Source: Megachile rotundata (Eukaryota > Arthropoda > Insecta > Hymenoptera > Megachilidae). From it: a DNA stretch of 64,000 nucleotides. Each line of letters begins with the position of its first letter. Position 1 is the first letter of the stretch. Of the stretch, positions 1-12,794 are shown one piece after another. The stretch lies in NCBI RefSeq assembly GCF_050947335.1, contig NW_027473701.1:106565-170564 (forward strand). The letters are read 5' to 3'. A model generated the notes under the pieces. That model was given only the letters and a program-made list of their open reading frames with translations, was not told the DNA's origin and did not search any database. The position numbers and the translations under genes were made by a program.

Positions 1-226
1 TGTATGATTGTGATTGTATGATTGTGATGGTATGATTGTGATTGTATGATTGTGAAAGTATGATTGTGATGGTACGATTGTGATTGTATGATTGTGATTG
101 TATGATTGTGATTGTACGATTGTGATTGTATGATTGTGATTGTATGATTGTGATTGTATGATTGTGAACGTATGATTGTGATTGTATGATTATGTTTGTA
201 TGATTGTGATTGTATGATTGTGATTG

Positions 227-268
227 TATGATTGTATTTGGGAGATTGTATTTGGGAGATTGTAATAG
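227..268. repeat. First block of the GGG-bearing sister monomer (TGGGAGATTGTATT)
   Basis: Two GGG monomers sit between a hybrid entry monomer (TGTATGATTGTATT) and an exit monomer ending GTAAT. This block type recurs throughout the window with 2 to 5 GGG monomers. Examples start near 1,510, 1,740, 3,065, 3,225, 3,445, 5,080, 5,305, 7,760, 8,110 (five), 9,115, 13,545, 14,632 (five), 20,205, 24,530, 31,065, 37,435 (five), 43,290, 45,375, 53,720, 59,450 and 62,705. Common internal order is entry, TGGGAGATTGTAGT, two TGGGAGATTGTATT, then an exit monomer TGGGAGATTGTAAT or TGGGATATTGTAAT. Set in this phase every member is 14 bp, so the blocks never break the register of the array. The sister monomer differs from the consensus at five positions. 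Confidence 0.9.
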
Positions 269-328
269 TATGATTGCGATTGTATGATTGCGATTGTATG
301 ATTGTGATGTATGATTGTAATTGTATGA

Positions 329-590
329 TTATGATTGTATGATTGTGATTGTATGATTGTGATTGTATGATTGTGATTGTATGGTTGTGAAAGTATGATT
401 GTGATTGCATAATTGTGATTGTATGTTTGTGATTGTATGAGTGTGATTGCCTGATTGTGGTTGTGCGATTGTGATTGTACGATTGTGAATGTACGATTGT
501 GATTGTACGATTGTGATTGTATGAATATGATTGTATGATTGTGATTGCATGATTGTGATTGTATGATTGTGATTGCATGATTTTGAATGT
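329..590. repeat. R2-type variant block (GAAAG / CATAATTG / TGCCTG / TACGATTG)
   Basis: A fixed order of rare variants marks this block: a GGTTGTGAAAGTATG junction, TGCATAATTG, TGTATGTTTG, a TGAGTG monomer, TGCCTGATTGTGGT, TGTGCGATTG, several TGTACGATTG and TGTATGAATATG, ending near a TGCATGATTTTGAA monomer. The same order recurs at 20,840-21,131, 26,347-26,638, 38,105-38,396 and 54,459-54,750, with looser versions near 3,840, 12,540, 18,090, 18,310, 23,870, 24,340, 44,270, 46,740, 51,150, 51,460 and 60,245. This first copy has fewer canonical monomers than the later ones. It is a HOR building block, not a gene. Confidence 0.8.
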
Positions 591-1191
591 ATGATTGTGA
601 TTGTATGATTGTGATTGCATGATTGTGATTGTATGATTGTGATTGTATGATTGCGATTGTATGAATGCGATTGTATGATTGTGATTGCATAATTGTGATT
701 GTATGATTGTGATTGTATGATTGTGATTGTATGATTGTGATTGTATGATTGTGATTGTATGATTGTGATTGTCTGATTGTGGTTGTATGATTGTGATTGT
801 ATGATTGAGATTGTATGGTTGTGATTGCATGATTGTGATTGTATGATTGTGATTGTATGATTGCGATTGTATGAATGCGATTGTATGATTGTGATTGCAT
901 AATTGTGATTGTATGATTGTGATTGTATGATTGTGATTGTATGATTGTGATTGTATGATTGTGATTGTATGATTGTGATTGTATGATTGTGATTGTATGA
1001 TTGTGATTGTCTGATTGTGGTTGTAAGATTGTGATTGTATGATTGAGATTGTATGATTGTGATTGTATGATTGCGATTGTATGATTGTGATTGTATGATT
1101 GTGATTGCATGATTTTGAATGTATGATTGCGATTGTATGATTGTGATTGTATGATTGTGATTGTATGATTGAGATTGTATGATTGTGATTG

Positions 1192-1204
1192 TATGCTGCG
1201 ATTG
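1192..1204. repeat. 13-bp monomer TGTATGCTGCGAT (marker P), first of 16
   Basis: A one-base-short monomer that looks like TGTATGCTTGCGAT with a T lost; that 14-bp parent-like form also occurs in the window. Marker P is followed two monomers later by TCTTTGATTGTGAT, a run of canonical units and a TGTTTGATTG entry to a GGG block. The CTGCG core lies at 1196, 2901, 4759, 7609, 10447, 20058, 30726, 33536, 37099, 42715, 45218, 47693, 53523, 59226, 61474 and 62186. A shared lesion in a shared context implies descent from one ancestral monomer. A TCTTTG monomer without CTGCG near 39,007 marks a recombinant copy. Confidence 0.9.
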
Positions 1205-1440
1205 TATGATTGTGATTGTATGATTGTGATTCTTTGATTGTGATTGTATGATTGTGATTGTATGATTGTGATTGTATGATTGTGATTGTATGATTGCAAT
1301 TGTATGATTGTGATTGTATGATTGTGATTGTATGATTGTGATTGTATGATTGTGATTGTATGATTGTGATTGTATGATTGTGATTGTTTGATTGTATTTG
1401 GGAGATTGTATTTGGGAGATTGTAATTGTATGATTGCGAT

Positions 1441-3550
1441 TGTATGATTGTGATTGTATGATTGCGATTGTATGATTGTGATTGTATGATTGTGATTGTA
1501 TGATTGTGATTGTATGATTGTATTTGGGAGATTGTAGTTGGGAGATTGTATTTGGGAGATTGTATTTCGGAGATTGTAATTGTATGATTGCGGTTGTATG
1601 ATTGTGATTGTATGATTGCGATTGTATGATTGTGATTGTATGATTGTGATGTATGATTGTAATTGTATGATTATGATTGTATGATTGTGATTGTATGATT
1701 GTGATGGTATGATTGTGATTGTATGATTGCGATTGTATGATTGTATTTGGGAGATTGTAGTTGGGAGATTGTATTTGGGAGATTGTATTTGGGAGATTGT
1801 AATTGTATGATTGCGATTGTATGATTGTGATTGTATGATTGTGATTGTATGATTGTGATTGTATGATTATGATTGTATTTTTGTGATTATATGATTGTGA
1901 TTGTATGATTGTGATTGTATGATTGCGATTGTATGAATGCGATTGTATGATTGTGATTGCATAATTGTGATTGTATGATTGTGATTGTATGATTGTGATT
2001 GTCTGATTGTGGTTGTATGATTGTGATTGTATGATTGTGATTGTATGATTGTGATTGTATGATTGTGATTGTATGATTGTATTTGGGAGATTGTATTTGG
2101 GATATTGTAATTGTATGATTGCGATTGTATGATTGTGATTGTATGATTGTGATGTATGATTGTAATTGTATGATTATGATTGTATGATAATGATTGTATG
2201 ATTCTGATTGTATGATTGTGATTGCATGATTGTGATTGTATGATTGTGATTGCATGATTTTGAATGTATGATTGTGATTGTATGATTGTGATTGCATGAT
2301 TGTGATTGTATGATTGTGATTGTATGATTGCGATTGTATGAATGCGATTGTATGATTGTGATTGCATAATTGTGATTGTATGATTGTGATTGTATGATTG
2401 TGATTGTATGATTGTGATTGTATGATTGTGGTTGTATGATTGTGATTGTATGATTGAGATTGTATGATTGTGATTGTATGATTGCGATTGTATGATTGTG
2501 ATTGCATGATTGTGATTGTATGATTGTGATTGCATGATTTTGAATGTATGATTGTGATTGCATGGTTGTGATTGCATGATTGTGATTGTATGATTGTGAT
2601 TGTATGATTGCGATTGTATGAATGCGATTGTATGATTGTGATTGCATAATTGTGATTGTATGATTGTGATTGTATGATTGTGATTGTATGATTGTGATTG
2701 TATGATTGTGATTGTCTGATTGTGGTTGTAAGATTGTGATTGTATGATTGAGATTGTATGATTGTGATTGTATGATTGCGATTGTATGATTGTGATTGTA
2801 TGATTGTGATTGTATGATTGTGATTGTATGATTGCGATTGTATGATTGTGATTGTATGATTGTGATTGTATGATTGAGATTGTATGATTGTGATTGTATG
2901 CTGCGATTGTATGATTGTGATTGTATGATTGTGATTCTTTGATTGTGATTGTATGATTGTGATTGTATGATTGTGATTGTATGATTGTGATTGTATGATT
3001 GTGATTGTATGATTGTGATTGTATGATTGTGATTGTATGATTGTGATTGTATGATTGTGATTGTTTGATTGTATTTGGGAGATTGTATTTGGGAGATTGT
3101 ATTTGGGAGATTGTAATTGTATGATTGCGATTGTATGATTGTGATTGTATGATTGCGATTGTATGATTGTGATTGTATGATTGTGATTGTATGATTGTGA
3201 TTGTATGATTGTGATTGTATGATTGTATTTGGGAGATTGTAGTTGGGAGATTGTATTTGGGAGATAGTATTTGGGAGATTGTAATTGTATGATTGCGGTT
3301 GTATGATTGTGATTGTATGATTGCGATTGTATGATTGTGATTGTATGATTGTGATGTATGATTGTAATTGTATGATTATGATTGTATGATTGTGATTGTA
3401 TGATTGTGATGGTGTGATTGTGATTGTATGATTGCGATTGTATGATTGTATTTGGGAGATTGTAGTTGGGAGATTGTATTTGGGAGATTGTATTTGGGAG
3501 ATTGTAATTGTATGATTGCGATTGTATGATTGTGATTGTATGATTGCGAT
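1441..3550. repeat. Alpha block matching 30,985-32,835
   Basis: Positions 1,441-2,775 align with 30,985-32,319 at a constant offset of 29,544 bases, with scattered substitutions (TTCGG against TTGGG near 1,568; GATAATG against GATTGTG near 2,188). From 3,062 the offset falls to 29,279 and then 29,293. The distant copy therefore lacks 265 bases, which is 18 monomers of 14 plus one of 13, including marker P at 2,901. Private markers GGGAGATAG at 3,261 and GGTGTG at 3,411 are shared with the alpha blocks at 32.5, 43.5, 46.0, 59.9 and 62.5 kb. Confidence 0.85.
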
Positions 3551-3603
3551 TGTATGATTGTGATTGTATGATTATGATTGTACTTTTGTGATTATATGAT
3601 TGT

Positions 3604-4531
3604 GATTGTATGATTGTGATTGTATGATTGTGATTGTATGATTGCGATTGTATGAATGCGATTGTATGATTGTGATTGCATAATTGTGATTGTATGATTG
3701 TGATTGTATGATTGTGAATGTCTGATTGTGGTTGTATGATTGTGATTGTATGATGGTGATTGTATGATTGTGATTGTATGATTGTGATGGTATGATTGTG
3801 ATTGTATGACTGTGATTGTATGATTGTGATTGTATGATTGTGATTGTATGATTGTGATTGTATGGTTGTGAAAGTATGATTGTGATTGTATGATTGTGAT
3901 TGTATGTTTGTGATTGTACGAGTGTGATTGCCTGATTGTGGTTGTGCGATTGTGATTGTACGATTGTGAATGTACGATTGTGATTGTATGATTGTGATTG
4001 TATGAATATGATTGTATGATTGTGATTGCATGATTGTGATTGTATGATTGTGATTGCATGATTTTGAATGTATGATTGTGATTGTATGATTGTGATTGTA
4101 TGATTGTGACCGTACGATTGTGATTGTATGATTGTGATTGTATGATTGTGATCGTATGATTGTGATGTATGATTGTAATTGTATGATTGTGATTGTATGC
4201 TTGCGATTGTATGATTGTGATTGTATGATTGTATTTGGGAGATTGTATTTGGGATATTGTAATTGTATGATTGCGATTGTATGATTGTGATTGTATGATT
4301 GTGATGTATGATTCTAATTGTATGGTTATGATTCTCTGATTGTGATTGTATGATTGAGATTGTATGAGTGTGATTGTATGACTGTGATTGTATGATTGTG
4401 ATTGTATGACTGTGATTGTATGATTGTGATTGTATGATTGTGATTGTATGATTGTGAAAGTAGGATTGTGATGGTATGATTGTGATTGTATGATTGTGAT
4501 TGTATGATTGTGATTGTATGAGTGTGATTGT
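3604..4531. repeat. Alpha block matching 59,970-60,911
   Basis: About 0.93 kb aligns with the far end of the window at an offset of 56,366, then 56,380 (one 14-bp monomer different). Shared private signatures include GAATGTCTG at 3,716, TGATGGTGAT at 3,751, GACCGTACG at 4,108, the single TGTATGCTTGCGAT near 4,197, and the TTCTAATTG / GGTTATGATTCT pair from about 4,312. Visible differences include TTCTCTG for TTCTATG and GTAGG for GTATG. The match ends near 4,532. Confidence 0.85.
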
Positions 4532-7500
4532 ATGATTGTGATTGTATGATTGTGATTGTATGATTGTGATTGTCTGATTGTGGTTGTAAGATTGTGATTG
4601 TATGATTGAGATTGTATGATTGTGATTGTATGATTGCGATTGTATGATTGTGATTGTATGATTGTGATTGCATGATTTTGAATGTATGATTGCGATTGTA
4701 TGATTGTGATTGTATGATTGTGATTGTATGATTGAGATTGTATGATTGTGATTGTATGCTGCGATTGTATGATTGTGATTGTATGATTGTGATTCTTTGA
4801 TTGTGATTGTATGATTGTGATTGTATGATTGTGATTGTATGATTGTGATTGTATGATTGTGATTGTATGATTGTGATTGTATGATTGTGATTGTATGATT
4901 GTGATTGTATGATTGTGATTGTATGATTGTGATTGTATGATTGTGATTGTTTGATTGTATTTGGGAGATTGTATTTGGGAGATTGTAATTGTATGATTGC
5001 GATTGTATGATTGTGATTGTATGATTGCGATTGTATGATTGTGATTGTATGATTGTGATTGTATGATTGTGATTGTATGATTGTATTTGGGAGATTGTAG
5101 TTGGGAGATTGTATTTGGGAGATTGTATTTCGGAGATTGTAATTGTATGATTGCGGTTGTATGATTGTGATTGTATGATTGCGATTGTATGATTGTGATT
5201 GTATGATTGTGATGTATGATTGTAATTGTATGATTATGATTGTATGATTGTGATTGTATGATTGTGATGGTATGATTGTGATTGTATGATTGCGATTGTA
5301 TGATTGTATTTGGGAGATTGTAGTTGGGAGATTGTATTTGGGAGATTGTATTTGGGAGATTGTAATTGTATGATTGCGATTGTATGATTGTGATTGTATG
5401 ATTGTGATTGTATGATTGTGATTGTATGATTATGATTGTATTTTTGTGATTATATGATTGTGATTGTATGATTGTGATTGTATGATTGCGATTGTATGAA
5501 TGCGATTGTATGATTGTGATTGCATAATTGTGATTGTATGATTGTGATTGTATGATTGTGATTGTCTGATTGTGGTTGTATGATTGTGATTGTATGATTG
5601 TGATTGTATGATTGTGATTGTATGATTGTATTTGGGAGATTGTATTTGGGATATTGTAATTGTATGATTGCGATTGTATGATTGTGATTGTATGATTGTG
5701 ATGTATGATTGTAATTGTATGATTATGATTGTATGATTGTGATTGTATGATTCTGATTGTATGATTGTGATTGCATGATTGTGATTGTATGATTGTGATT
5801 GCATGATTTTGAATGTATGATTGTGATTGTATGATTGTGATTGTATGATTGTATTTGGGAGATTGTATTTGGGATATTGTAATTGTATGATTGCGATTGT
5901 ATGATTGTGATTGTATGATTGTGATGTATGATTGTAATTGTATGATTATGATTGTATGATTGTGATTGTATGAATCTGATTGTATGATTGTGATTGCATG
6001 ATTGTGATTGTATGATTGTGATTGCATGATTTTGAATGTATGATTGTGATTGTATGATTGTGATTGCATGATTGTGATTGTATGATTGTGATTGTATGAT
6101 TGCGATTGTATGAATGCGATTGTATGATTGTGATTGCATAATTGTGATTGTATGATTGTAATTGTATGATTATGATTGTATGATTGTGATTGTATGATTC
6201 TGATTGTATGATTGTGATTGCATGATTGTGATTGTATGATTGTGATTGTATGATTGCGATTGTATGAATGCGATTGTATGATTGTGATTGCATAATTGTG
6301 ATTGTATGATTGTGATTGTATGATTGTGATTGTATGGTTGTGATTGTATGATTGTGATTGTATGATTGTATTTGGGAGATTGTAGTTGGGAGATTGTATT
6401 TGGGAGATTGTATTTGGGATATTGTAATTGTATGATTGCGATTGTATGATTGTGATTGTATGATTGTGATGTATGATTCTAATTGTATGGTTATGATTCT
6501 ATGATTGTGATTGTATGATTGAGATTGTATGAGTGTGATTGTATGACTGTGATTGTATGATTGTGATTGTATGACTGTGATTGTATGATTGTGATTGTAT
6601 GATTGTGATTGTATGATTGTGAAAGTATGATTGTGATGGTATGATTGTGATTGTATGATTGTGATTGTATGATTGTGATTGTATGAGTGTGATTGTCTGA
6701 TTGTGGTTGTATGATTGTGATTGTATGATTGTGATTGTATGATTGTGATTGTATGATTGTGATTGTATGATTGTATTTGGGAGATTGTATTTGGGATATT
6801 GTAGTTGTATGATTGCGATTGTATGATTGTGATTGTATGATTGTGATGTATGATTGTAATTGTATGATTATGATTGTATGATTGTGATTGTATGATTCTG
6901 ATTGTATGATTGTGATTGCATGATTGTGATTGTATGATTGTGATTGCATGATTTTGAATGTATGATTGTGATTGTATGATTGTGATTGCATGATTGTGAT
7001 TGTATGATTGTGATTGTATGATTGCGATTGTATGAATGCGATTGTATGATTGTGATTGCATAATTGTGATTGTATGATTGTGATTGTATGATTGTGATTG
7101 TATGATTGTGATTGTATGATTGTGATTGTCTGATTGTGGTGGTATGATTGTGATTGTATGATTGAGATTGTATGATTGTGATTGTATGATTGCGATTGTA
7201 TGATTGTGATTGCATGATTGTGATTGTATGATTGTGATTGCATGATTTTGAATGTATGATTGTGATTGTATGGTTGTGATTGCATGATTGTGATTGTATG
7301 ATTGTGATTGTATGATTGCGATTGTATGAATGCGATTGTATGATTGTGATTGCATAATTGTGATTGTATGATTGTGATTGTATGATTGTGATTGTATGAT
7401 TGTGATTGTATGATTGTGATTGTCTGATTGTGGTTGTAAGATTGTGATTGTATGAATGAGATTGTATGATTGTGATTGTATGATTGCGATTGTATGATTG

Positions 7501-10500
7501 TGATTGTATGATTGTGATTGCATGATTTTGAATGTATGATTGCGATTGTATGATTGTGATTGTATGATTGTGATTGTATGATTGAGATTGTATGATTGTG
7601 ATTGTATGCTGCGATTGTATGATTGTGATTGTATGATTGTGATTCTTTGATTGTGATTGTATGATTGTGATTGTATGATTGTGATTGTATGATTGTGATT
7701 GTATGATTGTGATTGTATGATTGTGATTGTATGATTGTGATTGTATGATTGTGATTGTTTGATTGTATTTGGGAGATTGTATTTGGGAGATTGTATTTGG
7801 GAGATTGTAATTGTATGATTGCGATTGTATGATTGTGATTGTATGATTGCGATTGTATGATTGTGATTGTATGATTGTGATTGTATGATTGTATTTGGGA
7901 GATTGTAGTTGGGAGATTGTATTTGGGAGATTGTATTTGGGAGATTGTAATTGTATGATTGCGGTTGTATGATTGTGATTGTATGATTGCGATTGTATGA
8001 TTGTGATTGTATGATTGTGATGTATGATTGTAATTGTATGATTATGATTGTATGATTGTGATTGTATGATTGTGATGGTATGATTGTGATTGTATGATTG
8101 CGATTGTATGATTGTATTTGGGAGATTGTAGTTGGGAGATTGTATTTGGGAGATTGTATTTGGGAGATTGTATTTGGGAGATTGTAATTGTATGATTGCG
8201 ATTGTATGATTGTGATTGTATGATTATGATTGTATTTTTGTGATTATATGATTGTGATTGTATGATTGTGATTGTATGATTGCGATTGTATGAATGCGAT
8301 TGTATGATTGTGATTGCATAATTGTGATTGTATGATTGTGATTGTATGATTGTGATTGTCTGATTGTGGTTGTATGATTGTGATTGTATGATTGTGATTG
8401 TATGATTGTGATTGTATGATTGTGATTGTATGATTGTGATTGTATGATTGTATTTGGGAGATTGTATTTGGGATATTGTAATTGTATGATTCCGATTGTA
8501 TGATTGTGATTGTATGATTGTGATGTATGATTGTAATTGTATGATTATGATTGTATGATTGTGATTGTATGATTCTGATTGTATGATTGTGATTGCATGA
8601 TTGTGATTGTATGATTGTGATTGCATGATTTTGAATGTATGATTGTGATTGTATGATTGTGATTGCATGATTGTGATTGTATGATTGTGATTGTATGATT
8701 GCGATTGTATGAATGCGATTGTATGATTGTGATTGCATAATTGTGATTGTATGATTGTGATTGTATGATTGTGATTGTATGATTGTGATTGTATGATTGT
8801 GATTGTATGATTGTGATTGTCTGATTGTGGTTGTATGATTGTGATTGTATGATTGAGATTGTATGATTGTGATTGTATGATTGCGATTGTATGATTGTGA
8901 TTGCATGATTGTGATTGTATGATTGTGATTGCATGATTTTGAATGTATGATTGTGATTGTATGGTTGTGATTGCATGATTGTGATTGTATGATTGTGATT
9001 GTATGATTGCGATTGTATGAATGCGATTGTATGATTGTGATTGCATAATTGTGATTGTATGATTGTGATTGTATGATTGTGATTGTATGATTGTGATTGT
9101 ATGATTGTGATTGTTTGATTGTATTTGGGAGATTGTATTTGGGAGATTGTATTTGGGAGATTGTATTTGGGAGATTGTAATTGTATGATTGCGATTGTAT
9201 GATTGTGATTGTATGATTGCGATTGTATGATTGTGATTGTATGATTGTGATTGTATGATTGTGATTGTATGATTGTGATTGTATGATTGTGATTGTATGA
9301 TTGTATATGGGAGATTGTAGTTGGGAGATTGTATTTGGGAGATTGTATTTGGGAGAATGTAATTGTATGATTGCGGTTGTATGATTGCGATTGTATGATT
9401 GAATTTGGGAGATTGTAGTTGGGAGATTGTATTTGGGAGATTGTAATTGTATGATTGCGATTGTATGATTGCGATTGTATGATTGTGATTGTATGATTAT
9501 GATTGTATTTTTGTGATTATATGATTGTGATTGTATGATTGTGATTGTATGATTGTGATTGTATGATTGCGATTGTATGAATGCGATTGTATGATTGTGA
9601 TTGCATAATTGTGATTGTATGATTGTGATTGTATGATTGTGATTGTCTGATTGTGGTTGTATGATTGTGATTGTATGATGGTGATTGTATGATTGTGATT
9701 GTATGATTGTGATGGTATGATTGTGATTGTATGACTGTGATTGTATGATTGTGATTGTATGATTGTGATTGTATGATTGTGATTGTATGAGTGTGATTGT
9801 CTGATTGTGGTTGTATGATTGTGATTGTATGATTGTGATTGTATGATTGTGATTGTATGATTGTGATTGTATGATTGTATTTGGGAGATTGTATTTGGGA
9901 TATTGTAGTTGTATGATTGCGATTGTATGATTGTGATTGTATGATTGTGATGTATGATTGTAATTGTATGATTATGATTGTATGATTGTGATTGTATGAT
10001 TGAGATTGTATGATTGTGATTGTATGATTGCGATTGTATGATTGTGATTGCATGATTGTGATTGTATGATTGTGATTGCATGATTTTGAATGTATGATTG
10101 TGATTGTATGGTTGTGATTGCATGATTGTGATTGTATGATTGTGATTGTATGATTGCGATTGTATGAATGCGATTGTATGATTGTGATTGCATAATTGTG
10201 ATTGTATGATTGTGATTGTATGATTGTGATTGTATGATTGTGATTGTATGATTGTGATTGTCTGATTGTGGTTGTAAGATTGTGATTGTATGATTGAGAT
10301 TGTATGATTGTGATTGTATGATTGCGATTGTATGATTGTGATTGTATGATTGTGATTGCATGATTTTGAATGTATGATTGCGATTGTATGATTGTGATTG
10401 TATGATTGTGATTGTATGATTGAGATTGTATGATTGTGATTGTATGCTGCGATTGTATGATTGTGATTGTATGATTGTGATTCTTTGATTGTGATTGTAT

Positions 10501-12794
10501 GATTGTGATTGTATGATTGTGATTGTATGATTGTGATTGTATGATTGTGATTGTATGATTGTGATTGTTTGATTGTATTTGGGAGATTGTATTTGGGAGA
10601 TTGTATTTGGGAGATTGTAATTGTATGATTGCGATTGTATGATTGTGATTGTATGATTGCGATTGTATGATTGTGATTGTATGATTGTGATTGTATGATT
10701 GTATTTGGGAGATTGTAGTTTGGAGATTGTATTTGGGAGATTGTATTTGGGAGATTGTAATTGTATGATTGCGGTTGTATGATTGTGATTGTATGATTGC
10801 GATTGTATGATTGTGATTGTATGATTGTGATGTATGATTGTAATTGTATGATTATGATTGTATGATTGTGATTGTATGATTGTGATGGTATGATTGTGAT
10901 TGTATGATTGCGATTGTATGATTGTATTTGGGAGATTGTAGTTGGGAGATTGTATTTGGGAGATTGTATTTGGGAGATTGTATTTGGGATATTGTAATTG
11001 TATGATTGCGATTGTATGATTGTGATTGTATGATTATGATTGTATTTTTGTGATTATATGATTGTGATTGTATGATTGTGATTGTATGATTGTGATTGTA
11101 TGATTGTGATTGTATGATTGTGATTGTATGATTGTGATTGTCTGATTGTGGTGGTATGATTCTGATTGTATGATTGAGATTGTATGATTGTGATTGTATG
11201 ATTGCGATTGTATGATTGTGATTGCATGATTGTGATTGTATGATTGTGATTGCATGATTTTGAATGTATGATTGTGATTGTATGGTTGTAATTGTATGAT
11301 TCCGATTGTATGATTGTGATTGTATGATTGTGATTGCATGATTGTGATTGTATGATTGTGATTGTATGATTGCGATTGTATGAATGCGATTGTATGATTG
11401 TGATTGCATAATTGTGATTGTATGATTGTGATTGTATGATTGTGATTGTCTGATTGTGGTTGTATGATTGTGATTGTATGATTGAGATTGTATGATTGTG
11501 ATTGTATGATTGCGATTGTATGATTGTGATTGCATGATTGTGATTGTATGATTGTGATTGCATGATTTTGAATGTATGATTGTGATTGTATGGTTGTGAT
11601 TGCATGATTGTGATTGTATGATTGTGATTGTATGATTGCGATTGTATGAATGCGATTGTATGATTGTGATTGCATAATTGTGATTGTATGATTGTGATTG
11701 TATGATTGTGATTGTATGATTGTGATTGTATGATTGTGATTGTTTGATTGTATTTGGGAGATTGTATTTGGGAGATTGTATTTGGGAGATTGTAATTGTA
11801 TGATTGCGATTGTATGATTGTGATTGTATGATTGCGATTGTATGATTGTGATTGTATGATTGTGATTGTATGATTGTGATTGTATGATTGTGATTGTATG
11901 ATTGTGATTGTATGATTGTGATTGTATGATTGTATATGGGAGACTGTAGTTGGGAGATTGTATTTGGGAGATTGTATTTGGGAGAATGTAATTGTATGAT
12001 TGCGGTTGTATGATTGCGATTGTATGATTGAATTTGGGAGATTGTAGTTGGGAGATTGTATTTGGGAGATTGTAATTTTATGATTGCGATTGTATGATTG
12101 CGATTGTATGATTGTGATTGTATGATTATGATTGTATTTTTGTGATTATATGATTGTGATTGTATGATTGTGATTGTATGATTGTGATTGTATGATTGCG
12201 ATTGTATGAATGCGATTGTATGATTGTGATTGCATAATTGTGATTGTATGATTGTGATTGTATGATTGTGATTGTCTGATTGTGGTTGTATGATTGTGAT
12301 TGTATGATGGTGATTGTATGATTGTGATTGTATGATTGTGATGGTATGATTGTGATTGTATGACTGTGATTGTATGATTGTGATTGTATGATTGTGATTG
12401 TATGATTGTGAAAGTATGATTGTGATGGTATGATTGTGATTGTATGATTGTGATTGTATGATTGTGATTGTATGAGTGTGGTTGTCTGATTGTGGTTGTA
12501 TGATTGTGATTGTATGATTGTGATTGTATGATTGTGATTGTATGTTTGTGATTGTACGAGTGTGATTGCCTGATTGTGGTTGTGCGATTGTGATTGTACG
12601 ATTGTGAATGTACGATTGTGATTGTATGATTGTGATTGTATGAATATGATTGTATGATTGTGATTGCATGATTGTGATTGTATGATTGTGATTGCATGAT
12701 TTTGAATGTATGATTGTGATTGTATGATTGTGAATGTATGATTGTGACCGTACGATTGTGATTGTAGGATTGTGATTGTATGATTGTGATTGTA
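4532..12794. repeat. Alpha HOR array, period about 2.6-2.85 kb
   Basis: Marker P at 4,759, 7,609 and 10,447 is spaced 2,850 and 2,838 bases. The GTATTTTTGTG marker at 5,438, 8,232 and 11,042 is spaced 2,794 and 2,810. A shorter-range pair, TGTATATGGG at 9,302 and 11,931 and GAATTTGGG at 9,411 and 12,040, repeats at exactly 2,629. The unit joins a P module, one or two GGG blocks, a GTATTTTTG module and runs of GCATAATTG and GCATGATTTTG variants. Unequal spacing shows that units gained or lost monomers after duplication. Confidence 0.8.
6400..7108. repeat. Alpha block matching 60,615-61,323
   Basis: About 0.7 kb aligns with the right end at a constant offset of 54,215, with no length change seen. 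Both contain TTCTAATTGTATGG, a TGAGTG monomer, two TGACTG monomers, GAAAGTATG, TCTGATTGTGGT and the unusual GGGATATTGTAGTTG exit. The copies part where this one keeps TGTGATTG and the distant one has TGAGATTG near 61,322. Confidence 0.85.

Larger units (their letters stand above)
1..1440. repeat. Alpha zone, leading segment
   Basis: Satellite continuing from beyond the left edge. It holds a small GGG block near 230, an R2-type block from 329, and mixed GCGAT, GAATGCGAT, GCATAATTG and GAGAT variants. It closes with the first 13-bp TGTATGCTGCGAT monomer and the following TCTTTGATTGTGAT monomer, then a TGTTTGATTG entry into a two-unit GGG block near 1,390. Confidence 0.85.

Noticed and set aside
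227..268. GGG blocks as insertions of a foreign or mobile element
   Set aside because: Set in the right phase the blocks are 14-bp monomers with hybrid edges, with no target-site duplication or terminal repeats.
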